Of a stretch of DNA of 64,000 nt, positions 45,982 through 59,526 are shown in pieces. Position 1 is the stretch's first letter. Each line of letters begins with the position of its first letter. The stretch spans positions 1-64,000 of the forward strand of contig CAMVRS010000001.1 in NCBI GenBank assembly GCA_947169935.1, given 5' to 3'. The notes under the pieces were generated by a model. The model ran no database searches. It worked only from the letters and a program-made list of their open reading frames with translations, and had not been told where the DNA came from. The DNA is from an uncultured Lachnospiraceae bacterium (GTDB taxonomy: Bacteria > Bacillota > Clostridia > Lachnospirales > Lachnospiraceae). The position numbers were made by a program, and so were the translations under genes.

Positions 45982-46014
45982 AAGATTCTTCGGGCTTGCG
46001 CCCTCAGAATGACA
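45982..46014 (+). repeat. Dispersed palindromic repeat, copy 5
   Basis: AAGATTCTTCG, then the palindrome GGGCTTGCGCCC, then CTCAGAATGACA. Same ends as copies at 8681 and 21561 but with a different central palindrome. It sits between the GH51 stop and the promoter of the aldo/keto reductase gene. Confidence 0.8.
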
Positions 46015-46046
46015 CGCACTTTTATGCGTCTTTGGAATGACGCGCT

Positions 46047-50676
<4,630 letters not shown>

Positions 50677-50685
50677 TCATCACTG

Positions 50686-50730
50686 ATGATACAGCAAACA
50701 TCCCCCTGCCGCAAGTGACGCTTTTGCGTA
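50686..50730 (-). promoter_or_regulatory. Promoter and dyad element upstream of the GH2 gene
   Basis: On the minus strand TTGCGG (50709-50714), a 17-base spacer and TATCAT (50686-50691) suggest a promoter about 15-60 bases before the start codons. Just upstream, ACGC-TTTT-GCGT (about 50719-50730), flanked by GTGAC/GTCAC, forms a dyad that could be an operator. Confidence 0.4.
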
Positions 50731-50763
50731 TTTTGTCACAAGCTGTTGCGATTTTTTCAGACA

Positions 50764-50791
50764 CAAAAAAAGATGAGGCCGGCCCTCATCC
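50764..50791 (-). terminator. Terminator of tRNA-Lys
   Basis: GATGAGG (50772-50778) pairs with CCTCATC (50784-50790), 5-base loop. On the minus strand it is followed by a T-run of about seven. It lies about 70 bases beyond the tRNA 3' end. Confidence 0.85.
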
Positions 50792-50862
50792 TTAATTACC
50801 CTTAAAAACAAAGAAAACACCCGCCCCAACAGTTTGCTCCCCCGTCAAAACAAGTGTTTCCG

Positions 50863-50935
50863 TGCACCGCCAGGGGCTCGAACCCTGGACACCCTGATTA
50901 AGAGTCAGGTGCTCTACCAACTGAGCTAGCGGTGC
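50863..50935 (-). tRNA. trnK: tRNA-Lys (anticodon CTT)
   Basis: The 73-base cloverleaf reads on the minus strand with acceptor arms GCACCGC/GCGGTGC and discriminator A. The D-loop has AGTTGGTA, the anticodon loop CTCTTAA is closed by CCTGA/TCAGG, and the T-arm is CAGGG-TTCGAGC-CCCTG. The 3' CCA is not encoded (CGG follows the discriminator). Strong promoter at 50984-51012 and terminator at 50764-50791. Confidence 0.98.
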
Positions 50936-50983
50936 ATTTTTAATTTTCATACTGCCTGTGCTGTTTTTTTCGGCACGAACAGT

Positions 50984-51012
50984 ATATTAACTCTAAACAA
51001 TATATTTGTCAA
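50984..51012 (-). promoter_or_regulatory. Strong promoter for tRNA-Lys
   Basis: On the minus strand perfect TTGACA (51007-51012), a 17-base spacer and TAATAT (50984-50989). It lies in the 94-base gap between the DUF2357 gene stop and the tRNA, placing the start about 40 bases before the tRNA 5' end. Confidence 0.85.
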
Positions 51013-51029
51013 TACTTTTTTAATTATTT

Positions 51030-54000
51030 TCAAAATCCTTCCTGATCATTTACAACGATGGCATTGCCACAGTTAGGACAGTAAAAATTCCATCTGTTCA
51101 TGGATACCCTGTTCCAGTCATCCTTTACCATGTGGTAGTTACCCCTGTCATGCTTTATTATCTCACTGTAACAATCACCGCAAAAACTCTCAAAACGTCT
51201 TGCCCCACAGTTACACGATATATAATACTTATATGCTCCTCTCTGAGTCAGCTGCGATTCTATCGTAATATGCCCATCTATTCCGGAATGATCGGAAGAG
51301 GAATCCCAGCAGACATTCAATGTAAAGGGCCGCCTTTCCGTCCTGCATTTTAAGTGTGCTTCTTTACGGCTTTCACTGTCTAATGTTTCACTTCCCTCTT
51401 TATACTCAAATATCATTTCCAGCAAAGTGGTTAATTCATCCCGCTTATCCGGTCTTAAAACTATCGATCCCAATCTGTGCTTTGGCACGCTGTTTTCATC
51501 TTCTCCGATCATATTATGATACGATTTCCCGCATAAGCGGTCCTTCTTTGTGATCTCCTCTTCGATCTCCTGCGCATATTTTGCCACGATAAGATATGCG
51601 CCTTTTATAACATGGGTTCCCGGTCTGTCACCGAAAAATCCCTTTTCTGCGCAACTTTCCGCAAAGCTTTCAATAAAGGCATTTTCTTCCATCTTTTTGA
51701 TATATTTGTCATAACATACATCCGGTACACTGTTTTTTATGTGTCCTCCTTCGGCACGCTGATATAAGGAAGATGCAAACTGACTCCGCTGCTCCTCAGT
51801 ATTGTATTCCTCATACTTGGCATCCAGAAAATACCAGTGAAACTCTTCTTCTCTTTTTACACAGATGAAATAATCCGGCAATAGGTACTTATCCCTTCCA
51901 CGGGCATTCTCCTCACCTATCTTACAATTAAATCCTAACAGAATTTCCAATGATCCTACGTCACCCGGATCCGTCAGAGTCTTCGGTACATCACGATACA
52001 TGCATATCATAAAACCTTCCGGCTTTTTGTGTTTATTTATATATCCAGCAAGCTGCTTTTCCAACCCCATCCTCAGATCAGCAGCCTTTGCGTCTGTTTT
52101 AAATCCAAGATTTAAAAATCTGTCCAGCAGCTCACAAAAGACCCAGTACTCATATATGCTATGTGTTTCATATACACCATACAGGTTATCTTCAAAACTG
52201 CCGGTCAACGAAGGATGGTACTGCTGTATTTCATGCAGTATATTATATACAGCCCTGTAGTTTTTATTATAGATAAAAAGCGGAGTCTGCTGCAGGGCCG
52301 CGCCAAAAGAATCATCCACCGAAACAAACCACGGATCATCAAGAAGGGCTGCTATTTCCCCACAGGCCTTTCTTCTTTTTTCCTTTACTTCTTTTGTAAT
52401 GCCGGATCTCAGACCGTATTTTCTTTTTTGTGCTTCGATGAATCTTACGATATCCGCTTTTTCACTGATCTCTTTACCGGGATTTTTAAGATATTTAAAA
52501 GCAGATGATGATATCAGATCCCTATACATATCGTATTCTGCTCCACCGTTAACGATACGGCCGTCAAAACGGCAGGAAGTTACATTATCTATCAGGATCA
52601 TCCTTGCATTGTCCTGCTCCAGGTAATATTTATCCTCCTTTAACTGCATTAATGGCCGGCTTGTGCTTTCTACATACAGCTTCAATGAACGCAGGCTCGT
52701 TTCGTTTCTGCTCGCTGCAGCCCTTTCTATTGCATCAAAAAGGGCTGCTAAGGAGATGATGATACTGAAAGCAGCATGCATGTCCACAGTTGTAAAAGAA
52801 ACACCACAATAATACTCAACATTATCCTGGAGCATCGTAAACGGATAGTATGAATAATCCGAAACTTTGCCGCTCTCCCGGTCAGGTTTGAATGTCCTTA
52901 TCGTATACGATCCCTGCGGGGATCTTTCAAAATATATGCTCTTTTTTCTTTCATTCCCATTTCTGGCAACCTGATATCTGTATGACTGCCTTCTTCCACA
53001 ACTCAATTCCGTTGAAACAGGCGGAGTATTGTCCTGACCGGCTGTATCATTATTCACCGGAGCAGCTATGTTTTTTTTCAACATACGCTCATATTTGCCC
53101 AATGCCTCACTGCCAAACTGTCTGCTGAGTTCCTCACGGATACAACTTTCTTTATCCTCATCATTTAATATCTGCTCATTACTCTCTTCCGCAAAAAGCT
53201 TAATAGACATTCTCCTGATGACATGTTTAATTATCCTGTTCTCATATATATCATGATCATCATTATATACAGCTCCTTCACACCACTGACCGCCTGAAGC
53301 TGCATAGGAGCTCATAACACGGTTATCAAAACGCCGTGTCTTATATTGTGGCATTTTCTTATAAGTCTTCTGAAGGAGAGTTGCAGGAAGATTCCTGATG
53401 GATCTTATTTCTGCTTTTAATCTTTCCCATAGCATAAGATCGTATTCAGGAGTACCGGGAATTGTATTGTATCGGCTCTTATCATAGCTTCCTATCCCTA
53501 CTGCGCTGCTGCCTTTTACAACAAGCCTTTCGTGAACACGAAGCAGATCATCCAGCATGATCTTATAATCATCCAGACTTATTACAGAGGGCATTACCAG
53601 GACATGAATATCCTGTATGATCTTTTCATCTTTTCTACCCGGACCAAGTATCAGATTTACCCTGAAGTTTCCTGCTATTGTTATACTGTCGACCGTCAGA
53701 TCTCTTGTCGGTCTGCCTTTATTGTCGAATATGGTCTTCTGATACCACAGATCGTTTTCTTCATCGTATATAAGCTGATTATCAATTCTTTCGCCATTAA
53801 CAGGATCAGCTATAAGCAGCTTGAAATCTTCTCCATCGGAATAACCTTCTTTATCAGTGACACGAAATACTATCTGATAGTATTCTAATGTCTCCTGACC
53901 TAACATTCCCCTGTCATGTGTCTCTATAGAATATATGTCACCGGTCTCAAAAAAGCCCGGATCAGCTTCATCAGGCCATACCTCTATCATCCTGCCAAAA

Positions 54001-54068
54001 GGCACTCCTACCGATTTTTCATTTTCCCTTTGTGGTCTGAACCTGCTTCGAAAGACACTGATATCCAT
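51030..54068 (-). CDS. DUF2357 / PD-(D/E)XK nuclease with C-terminal zinc ribbon, McrC-like
   Basis: This 1012-residue protein has an N-terminal part and a central region resembling DUF2357 (about 70-330 and 400-560). A restriction-type nuclease core follows, with Asp732 (LLPDYFIC) and Asp749-Ala-Lys751 (FLDAKYE), the D-x(n)-DxK signature. The C-terminus has six paired Cys (952/954, 963/966, 997/1000), which suggests a zinc ribbon. Proteins of this type pair with McrB-like AAA+ ATPases in type IV-like restriction systems, where the McrC-type partner cuts DNA. The stop of the ATPase gene is 3 bases before this ATG, and GGGAG overlaps it. Cytoplasmic. Substrate and triggering signal unknown. 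Confidence 0.85.
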   Translation of the reverse strand: MDISVFRSRFRPQRENEKSVGVPFGRMIEVWPDEADPGFFETGDIYSIETHDRGMLGQETLEYYQIVFRVTDKEGYSDGEDFKLLIADPVNGERIDNQLIYDEENDLWYQKTIFDNKGRPTRDLTVDSITIAGNFRVNLILGPGRKDEKIIQDIHVLVMPSVISLDDYKIMLDDLLRVHERLVVKGSSAVGIGSYDKSRYNTIPGTPEYDLMLWERLKAEIRSIRNLPATLLQKTYKKMPQYKTRRFDNRVMSSYAASGGQWCEGAVYNDDHDIYENRIIKHVIRRMSIKLFAEESNEQILNDEDKESCIREELSRQFGSEALGKYERMLKKNIAAPVNNDTAGQDNTPPVSTELSCGRRQSYRYQVARNGNERKKSIYFERSPQGSYTIRTFKPDRESGKVSDYSYYPFTMLQDNVEYYCGVSFTTVDMHAAFSIIISLAALFDAIERAAASRNETSLRSLKLYVESTSRPLMQLKEDKYYLEQDNARMILIDNVTSCRFDGRIVNGGAEYDMYRDLISSSAFKYLKNPGKEISEKADIVRFIEAQKRKYGLRSGITKEVKEKRRKACGEIAALLDDPWFVSVDDSFGAALQQTPLFIYNKNYRAVYNILHEIQQYHPSLTGSFEDNLYGVYETHSIYEYWVFCELLDRFLNLGFKTDAKAADLRMGLEKQLAGYINKHKKPEGFMICMYRDVPKTLTDPGDVGSLEILLGFNCKIGEENARGRDKYLLPDYFICVKREEEFHWYFLDAKYEEYNTEEQRSQFASSLYQRAEGGHIKNSVPDVCYDKYIKKMEENAFIESFAESCAEKGFFGDRPGTHVIKGAYLIVAKYAQEIEEEITKKDRLCGKSYHNMIGEDENSVPKHRLGSIVLRPDKRDELTTLLEMIFEYKEGSETLDSESRKEAHLKCRTERRPFTLNVCWDSSSDHSGIDGHITIESQLTQRGAYKYYISCNCGARRFESFCGDCYSEIIKHDRGNYHMVKDDWNRVSMNRWNFYCPNCGNAIVVNDQEGF

Positions 54069-54071
54069 GTT

Positions 54072-55874
54072 TTACTCCCAAAAGCTCCAGCTGTCCTCAT
54101 CAAAAGGATGGATTAGCCTGCCTCGCTCCTTCCCGGCCTCCAGACGCTGCACGGTCTTTTGATACTTTGCAGATGATAATATGCCAGCAGCTTCTTCCAG
54201 CGATGTTAATGACGGCAAAACTTTTGTGCACAAAAACAGATCAACATAATGATCAGCCACAGCATCATCGGTCTCTTCATCCTGAGTTGCGCATAATCTG
54301 CTATACATAGGCCACATGCATCTGCGGTATTTATCAAGTCTGGGAGAAACTCTCTTCAATACTCCTGTGATCTCAGGTGCATCATCTGCTATCTCCATAT
54401 CACTGATCTCTCTGAATTCATCAGCCGGGAAATATATATCAGAACTATTATTATGATCTGTGTTAACACCTGATATCTGATCCCTGCCAAATTCTATAAA
54501 GAGACAACGGTCTATTACCTTAGGGCTTAGATGCTGTGCCGTATCATCCATATTCATGGTTCCCACAAAACGTACATTATCGGGAATGCAAAGATTCCGA
54601 TATCTTATCAGGCTTTGATAAGCTTCATTTTCCGGATCATCTTTCAGTTTCCTCCTGACATCCCATGGCAGAACATTTATGATCCTGTCTTCCGGAGCCT
54701 GCTGCATAAGACTTAGCATGGTAGCAAAATAGTATTCTACCCTCGCAAGATTCATTTCATCCAGACATATGATATGAAGCGGCGCCTCAGCTCCTCTGCG
54801 ATCCAGGTCATCCCTCGCCTCAATAAGAGCATCCAGAAATTCCGTACTCTGATATATCTCATTAATAGGATTATAAAATCCCAGTATATCCGATCTGTCT
54901 GTCCAGTTATTCTGAACCTGTATCAGATGAAATACAGCTCCCAGCGCATCTGACATCTGTTTTGCAAAGGTGGTTTTTCCTGTTCCGGGATCACCGCACA
55001 GAGCTATGATCTGTGATGTGGTAAGTGCCATCAAAAATGCTTTTATCCTGCTGTCATCATAGTTATACATGAGTCGTTCTTTGATAAGCTTCAGGCAATC
55101 CCCGTCTATCTTCCTGGCAATTTTGTTACTTTCATTTTCAGCTGCTTCAGAGAACAGATCATGGTAACGCTTTCTGTAATCTTTTATCTCGTAACCTATG
55201 TTTACTATTTCAGCCTCTGTTTCCCGTTTTTTCTGCCTGGTTTCTTCCAGCAGCTCCTTATACTTTTCTGTTTCCTCCTGAGCAGCGGATACAGCTTTCA
55301 GGATATCTTCCTTCTGTTTTCCAAGCTCATATATCTCTGTTTCCAGCTCCTTCTTTTTATTGCCAAGTAATGTAACACTTCTGTTTATGTTGCATTCGAA
55401 CAGAACTTTTTTAAAAGAAGGTACTTTATTAGTATTCAGGATATGATCCATAACCTCCGAATAATCTGCTGTTTCACTAAGATCAAGTTCGGAAAAAGTT
55501 TTCACGTCGTGCCCGTTTTTCCTGTCAGCAACCAATATCAATTCATGATCCCATAACAGTCTTCCCAGATGTGCTTTAAAAATAACACGATCATCCTCCT
55601 GCAGTTTCATCCTGACGGGAGGAGCAATAAACGCACGAAGAGTATTACTATCATTATATGGATTCTTTGAGCAGGGATCTCCAAATACAGTCTCAATATC
55701 TGTAACATACAATTGTCCATTTATATCATAAACCTTTCCAATGAAAAGATTGATCCGTTCATCTGCTTTTATATCATTCGCTACCCATATATCAAATAAT
55801 ACACACTCCAGTTTTCCTTCATCATCATCTATTTCGTCCAATGTTCTCTTTACTTGTTCCCATTCTTTTCCCAT
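54072..55874 (-). CDS. McrB-like AAA+ ATPase
   Basis: This 600-residue protein has an N-terminal beta-rich domain (about 20-125) and a long coiled coil (about 170-245). A AAA+ domain (about 270-470) follows with Walker A CGDPGTGKTTF (Lys300) and Walker B LHIICLDEMN (Asp372, Glu373). The McrB-typical WTDRSDILGFYNP is at about 324-336, and a sensor/finger segment reads GTMNMDDTAQHLSPKVIDR. It should form a hexameric motor that recognises target DNA and activates the DUF2357 nuclease encoded 3 bases downstream. It lacks a recognisable modified-base reader domain such as EVE or YTH; the N-terminal domain may do that job. Good AGGAG. Confidence 0.88.
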   Translation of the reverse strand: MGKEWEQVKRTLDEIDDDEGKLECVLFDIWVANDIKADERINLFIGKVYDINGQLYVTDIETVFGDPCSKNPYNDSNTLRAFIAPPVRMKLQEDDRVIFKAHLGRLLWDHELILVADRKNGHDVKTFSELDLSETADYSEVMDHILNTNKVPSFKKVLFECNINRSVTLLGNKKKELETEIYELGKQKEDILKAVSAAQEETEKYKELLEETRQKKRETEAEIVNIGYEIKDYRKRYHDLFSEAAENESNKIARKIDGDCLKLIKERLMYNYDDSRIKAFLMALTTSQIIALCGDPGTGKTTFAKQMSDALGAVFHLIQVQNNWTDRSDILGFYNPINEIYQSTEFLDALIEARDDLDRRGAEAPLHIICLDEMNLARVEYYFATMLSLMQQAPEDRIINVLPWDVRRKLKDDPENEAYQSLIRYRNLCIPDNVRFVGTMNMDDTAQHLSPKVIDRCLFIEFGRDQISGVNTDHNNSSDIYFPADEFREISDMEIADDAPEITGVLKRVSPRLDKYRRCMWPMYSRLCATQDEETDDAVADHYVDLFLCTKVLPSLTSLEEAAGILSSAKYQKTVQRLEAGKERGRLIHPFDEDSWSFWE

Positions 55875-55896
55875 AACAGCTTCTCCTTAAAAAAGA

Positions 55897-57909
55897 TCAT
55901 TTAAGTGATATCATATCTTCAGGTTCCCGTGTAAACCATGCCCGCATGGTTTCCGGCAGGTCCATTTCCATAAAACGTTTATATACCGAATCATATTTCT
56001 TCTGAGCCTGCTTAATATCATCCTCTGCTGCCATGACCAGTCTGTCGGCAGCTATACATACAGCAAAAGAATACATTGTTTTTTCTTCCGTATGTCTGGC
56101 ACTCAGTTCAAATGCCTGTTTTATATATTCATCCGCCTCTTTTTTCCTTGACCTGCTGTAATGCAGGTATTTCCCGTAATTCCACAGGATCAGATTCCAG
56201 GGATGATCATTCTGTTTAGGTGAATTTACTTCATTTTTGAAACGTGCATTATCCGCCAGTACTTTTTCCATTTTCTCCGCACGTACATCCTGCTCTTTTT
56301 TCAAAAGCAGCATAACATTAGTATAATGGTACAGGGCAAAAGCATCTGAACGCGTTTCCGGAGCAAGTGCCCTTGCAACATAAGTTTCAAAAGAAACATC
56401 CCCGTTTTCCGGATCATATACCTTAAACAGGCTCTCTAATGCTTCTTCCTTCCTGCCGGCTGTAACATACATCTGGCATCTGTACTGGTACTGTCTGCAG
56501 ATATCATAAGCTGCGGTAAATTCTGCCATCGCCAGTTCCGAAGTTTTAACCGCATCCTCATAGTATTCCGGATGATCATGCAGGAGATTGGTGTATGCCT
56601 CCAGCCGTACCCCGTATACCTTTCCCAAAAGATCCGATCTCTGCGGCTCTGTATCTCCCCGGTCTTCATTTATCATTGAAAACAGATCCTTGATGGATAT
56701 AAGCTCGTCTATGAGGGGACTGCTTTTTTCCAGAACCCCTTCAAAATCAAAGCATCCTAACATCCTGTTCAGCTCGCGTATCCTGTATCTGAAGTAATAC
56801 TCTATATGCTCCCAGGAACGGCTTATCCTGCCGATCCTCTCATCACATTTGGCGGCATATTCCCTGCACTTATCCGCATCACCTATATGGTCATACATAG
56901 TCAGGAGATAAAAATCCGTATCGAATATCCAATAATCCAGACTGTCTTTTATCCCGTCTTCATTCAGCAGCGTATCAAGGATATATTCCTTATACCGCTC
57001 CGCAAACTTAATACCGTTTGAAAAATCCCTGATCCTTGTTAACTGGCCTATCTTCAGCGACATATATGAGAAATAGATCTCTCTTCCCTTCAGGTTTTCC
57101 TTAAGTATCCTGTTTATCAGTATATCCTTGATATCCTTCAGATTACCCTTTATCTGCTGATGCGTGCATAACTGGGCGATAGCTTCTCCTATACGGTATT
57201 CCGATATAAGCCTGCGCAGATAACCTGCGTCACGGTCTTCATATACCTCATAACGTATGGCGTCTGAATATATATTCCCTATCCTTTCCCTGTCTGCAGC
57301 ATCAAATTTCTTCCTGGCATTTCGTGTAAGCCAGGTATTACAGATAATATCGGCACACATCAGGCGCTTTTCTTTTTTCGCATTGGCAAAAGTAAAACTG
57401 AAATCAACATTATTGATCCTGTTACGTCCCAATGCAACATACATCTTCTCTTCAAAACGCCGTTTGTATTCATCCTCCGATATTCTTTTCAGATTTCCCT
57501 TCAGGCGCTCTTCACTGTCCTGACGTGTTGCGATTATGATCTCGATCTCTATCTCCGACTGGGGATCCTCTATATGAAGATCCCTCAGTAATTTAGTCAG
57601 TCCCTCTGTAATGATGTTGAGATAAGTTGTATCTCCGTCATGTATGTGGATCCTCTCGTTATTTTCAAAAAGTATGATCCTTCCGCCCTGGGCCAGAAGA
57701 TTTTCCATAATACCCAGGAATAATTCTTTATCATATTTCTCCATGGCATGGATGGTTTCGGTTATCAGACCGTCAATATACTGCGGCGTCATTGCTGCCT
57801 TGCGACACAGTATTCCTCCGACAAATGACGGAGTAAATCCTTTTTTCAGGTCTTCATCTTCAAAGCTTCCGCTTTCGTCCAGATATATCTCGTATTTTTT
57901 TGTTTCCAT
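55897..57909 (-). CDS. DUF3800 nuclease-like protein with TPR-like C-terminal helical region
   Basis: This 670-residue protein has an N-terminal domain (about 1-245) resembling DUF3800, an RNase H-like fold. YEIYLDESGSF contains Asp11/Glu12 and RLMCADIICNTW contains Asp187, the family's likely metal-binding acidic residues. The remaining residues (about 250-660) are alpha-helical and resemble tetratricopeptide-like repeats, possibly a partner- or ligand-sensing scaffold. It is the first gene of the three-gene operon, 22 bases before the AAA+ gene, with AGGGG upstream of the ATG. DUF3800 proteins occur in defence contexts, but a DUF3800-TPR fusion with an McrB/DUF2357 pair is not an arrangement I know as characterised. 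Confidence 0.75.
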   Translation of the reverse strand: METKKYEIYLDESGSFEDEDLKKGFTPSFVGGILCRKAAMTPQYIDGLITETIHAMEKYDKELFLGIMENLLAQGGRIILFENNERIHIHDGDTTYLNIITEGLTKLLRDLHIEDPQSEIEIEIIIATRQDSEERLKGNLKRISEDEYKRRFEEKMYVALGRNRINNVDFSFTFANAKKEKRLMCADIICNTWLTRNARKKFDAADRERIGNIYSDAIRYEVYEDRDAGYLRRLISEYRIGEAIAQLCTHQQIKGNLKDIKDILINRILKENLKGREIYFSYMSLKIGQLTRIRDFSNGIKFAERYKEYILDTLLNEDGIKDSLDYWIFDTDFYLLTMYDHIGDADKCREYAAKCDERIGRISRSWEHIEYYFRYRIRELNRMLGCFDFEGVLEKSSPLIDELISIKDLFSMINEDRGDTEPQRSDLLGKVYGVRLEAYTNLLHDHPEYYEDAVKTSELAMAEFTAAYDICRQYQYRCQMYVTAGRKEEALESLFKVYDPENGDVSFETYVARALAPETRSDAFALYHYTNVMLLLKKEQDVRAEKMEKVLADNARFKNEVNSPKQNDHPWNLILWNYGKYLHYSRSRKKEADEYIKQAFELSARHTEEKTMYSFAVCIAADRLVMAAEDDIKQAQKKYDSVYKRFMEMDLPETMRAWFTREPEDMISLK

Positions 57910-57974
57910 GCCATTTATCCCCTGTAATCAAACGTACTGTCATCTTCTATGAACAGCTTAATAAACCGATAACA

Positions 57975-58003
57975 ATATTATCATATTTCTGCCATCTTCT
58001 CAA
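57975..58003 (-). promoter_or_regulatory. Promoter of the DUF3800-McrB-DUF2357 operon
   Basis: On the minus strand TTGAGA (57998-58003), a 17-base spacer and TAATAT (57975-57980) preceded by TGA as an extended -10. The start is about 60 bases before the ATG at 57909. Confidence 0.65.
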
Positions 58004-58038
58004 TGTATCCGGTAACACTGCGGATACCATATCAGGCA

Positions 58039-58067
58039 TTGAAATCCCGGAACGGCTGTGCTACAAT
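58039..58067 (+). promoter_or_regulatory. Strong promoter of the 143-residue protein gene
   Basis: TTGAAA (58039-58044), a 17-base spacer and TACAAT (58062-58067) preceded by TGC as an extended -10. About 57 bases before the start codon; divergent from the defence-like operon. Confidence 0.75.
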
Positions 58068-58124
58068 GTGGAACGTTGCGTAAACAATAATATATTATAA
58101 AACCAAAAGGAAAGAGGTATTAAA

Positions 58125-58556
58125 ATGAACAATCTTATGATCATGTACTGGGGTCCGGGAAGCTTAGCCGGCCTGATCATTGCTGTCATCGCAATAGCTG
58201 TCTTTGTTGTTGTAGCTATGAAGATCGCAAAAAAAGACGGCGCTAATCTGGAAGCTATCCTTGCAAATGTCCCCGAGGAAACAAAGCAGCAGATAATCAA
58301 TGGAGGCTTCACAGAAACAGATAAGAAAGATTTCTACACCACCAACGCATATATCTTCCAGGTAAACGAAGATGGCGACAAGGTCACTGCAATAGCTCTC
58401 TTCTACGCTCCCGAGCACGGAGAGTTCTATGACAGAAAGATCAAGATGAGCAAGGCAGACGCCCAGGCAAAGGGAGTCCAGGCCGGAGCTTTTGTTCCCG
58501 CCCTTATGAAATACGATAAAGAAATGCACTACTTCGATTATAAGAAGCTGGTGTAA
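58125..58556 (+). CDS. Single-pass membrane protein of unknown function
   Basis: This 143-residue protein has one N-terminal membrane helix (about 14-33) and a soluble domain of mixed alpha/beta type (about 40-143; YIFQVNEDGDKVTAIALFY, HGEFYDRKIKM). No family recognised. It has a clear promoter, an AGAGG ribosome site and its own GC-rich terminator 5 bases after the stop, so it is a single-gene unit. Codon use is that of a highly expressed gene (many AAC, ATC, GAA and CTC codons, few rare ones); this is a visual impression only. Confidence 0.8.
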   Translation: MNNLMIMYWGPGSLAGLIIAVIAIAVFVVVAMKIAKKDGANLEAILANVPEETKQQIINGGFTETDKKDFYTTNAYIFQVNEDGDKVTAIALFYAPEHGEFYDRKIKMSKADAQAKGVQAGAFVPALMKYDKEMHYFDYKKLV

Positions 58557-58560
58557 GCAA

Positions 58561-58585
58561 GAGGGGGGTCTGACCCCCCTCTTTT
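58561..58585 (+). terminator. Terminator of the 143-residue protein gene
   Basis: GAGGGGGGT (58561-58569) pairs with ACCCCCCTC (58573-58581) around a 3-base loop, followed by TTTT. The next 235 bases to 58820 hold no gene that I can support. Confidence 0.9.
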
Positions 58586-58819
58586 AAAATGCGCCGTAAA
58601 ACCGAACCTAAGGCGCACGCAGTCTCCTGCAGGTTTTTAAGCAGAACGTTTCTAAGGGTTTCCCCTTATCAATAAACAGATCATAAATCCTCCTTGTATC
58701 AACCCTGAACATTCACAGATAACGGATAACAAATAACTAAAAACCATAACCATGAACCTTTACAAAAAACAGGCTTCAAATATACAAAGAGTTCTGCTTC
58801 GGAATATTTAAACTGCTGT

Positions 58820-59335
58820 TTAAATATCTACATCAAACTGTTCTGTCTGATTATAGTTATCCAGAGCCATCTGCATTTCCATAAGGCTTGCGGATATTAT
58901 CTCGAAGTCCTTTTTGACCTGCTCCGGATCGTAGTTGGTATAGCAGTATTCGGGGGTTGCATTTCTACCATAGTATCCCCTTGATTCCACACGGGATTTA
59001 GGCAATGCTTTGCGCATCAGGTCCAGCACCTGCTTTCTTCTGCTGAGCTGGGCCATTCTGATCAGTATGGTATCCACGCTCATGACAGTCCCGCCTACCG
59101 GTACCTTAGCTGTAGCGTTTGACAGGTTGATCGCATGCTTGATGATGGCGATCTTCTCGTCGATCTCTCTTATCTTTTCGGATACTTCGGCGTAGTCGTA
59201 TTCCGGTATCACCGGTTCTTCGTTCACTGCTGCCACGTAGGTGCACGACTCTTTTTCCTTGGTCACCCAGAGGGACTTCTCCTCTTCAAGAGTCCTGATC
59301 ATTTTGTTAGCATAGGCTGATGTCATTTTCTGCAT
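58820..59335 (-). CDS. Conserved-looking helical protein of unknown function
   Basis: The start at 59335 has AGGAG 7 bases upstream; the longer form to 59398 has none. The 171-residue product is mostly helical with a central EIDEKIAIIKHAINLSNAT, then VGGTVMSVDTILIRM and a tail MALDNYNQTEQFDVDI. This layout faintly resembles the DIP1984 family, but I am not certain. No signal peptide or membrane helix. It is downstream of the ABC exporter genes on the same strand with a gap of 191 bases; no clear promoter or terminator is seen in that AT-rich gap. Confidence 0.65.
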   Translation of the reverse strand: MQKMTSAYANKMIRTLEEEKSLWVTKEKESCTYVAAVNEEPVIPEYDYAEVSEKIREIDEKIAIIKHAINLSNATAKVPVGGTVMSVDTILIRMAQLSRRKQVLDLMRKALPKSRVESRGYYGRNATPEYCYTNYDPEQVKKDFEIISASLMEMQMALDNYNQTEQFDVDI

Positions 59336-59526
59336 ACTTCTGCTCCTTTCTTTGGCAATAAAAAACCATTCAGAAAACGCGAATATAAATATCACCATCT
59401 TCTGAACAGTCTATTTGGTTGTCGATATAGCCGTGGCTTGCGCCACAAGTAATTTATCGGCGCCTGCAAAAATAACTTTAGCCCTTTTTCAAAAAATTTT
59501 TAAAAATTTTTCTGCCGCCCCTTTTA

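Noticed and set aside
50863..50935. tRNA-Lys as integration site of a defence island at 51030-57909
   Set aside because: Integrases normally use the tRNA 3' end, which faces the GH2 gene, not the defence-like genes. No integrase and no repeated tRNA end were seen on the far side.
57910..58124. Small RNA or extra gene in the gap between the divergent promoters
   Set aside because: Only two promoter pairs are recognisable there; no terminator-flanked stretch or open frame with a ribosome site was seen.
58586..58819. Riboswitch or regulatory RNA in the gap before the 171-residue gene's stop
   Set aside because: Only a weak AAGGG/CCCTT pairing is visible; no conserved RNA architecture was recognised.
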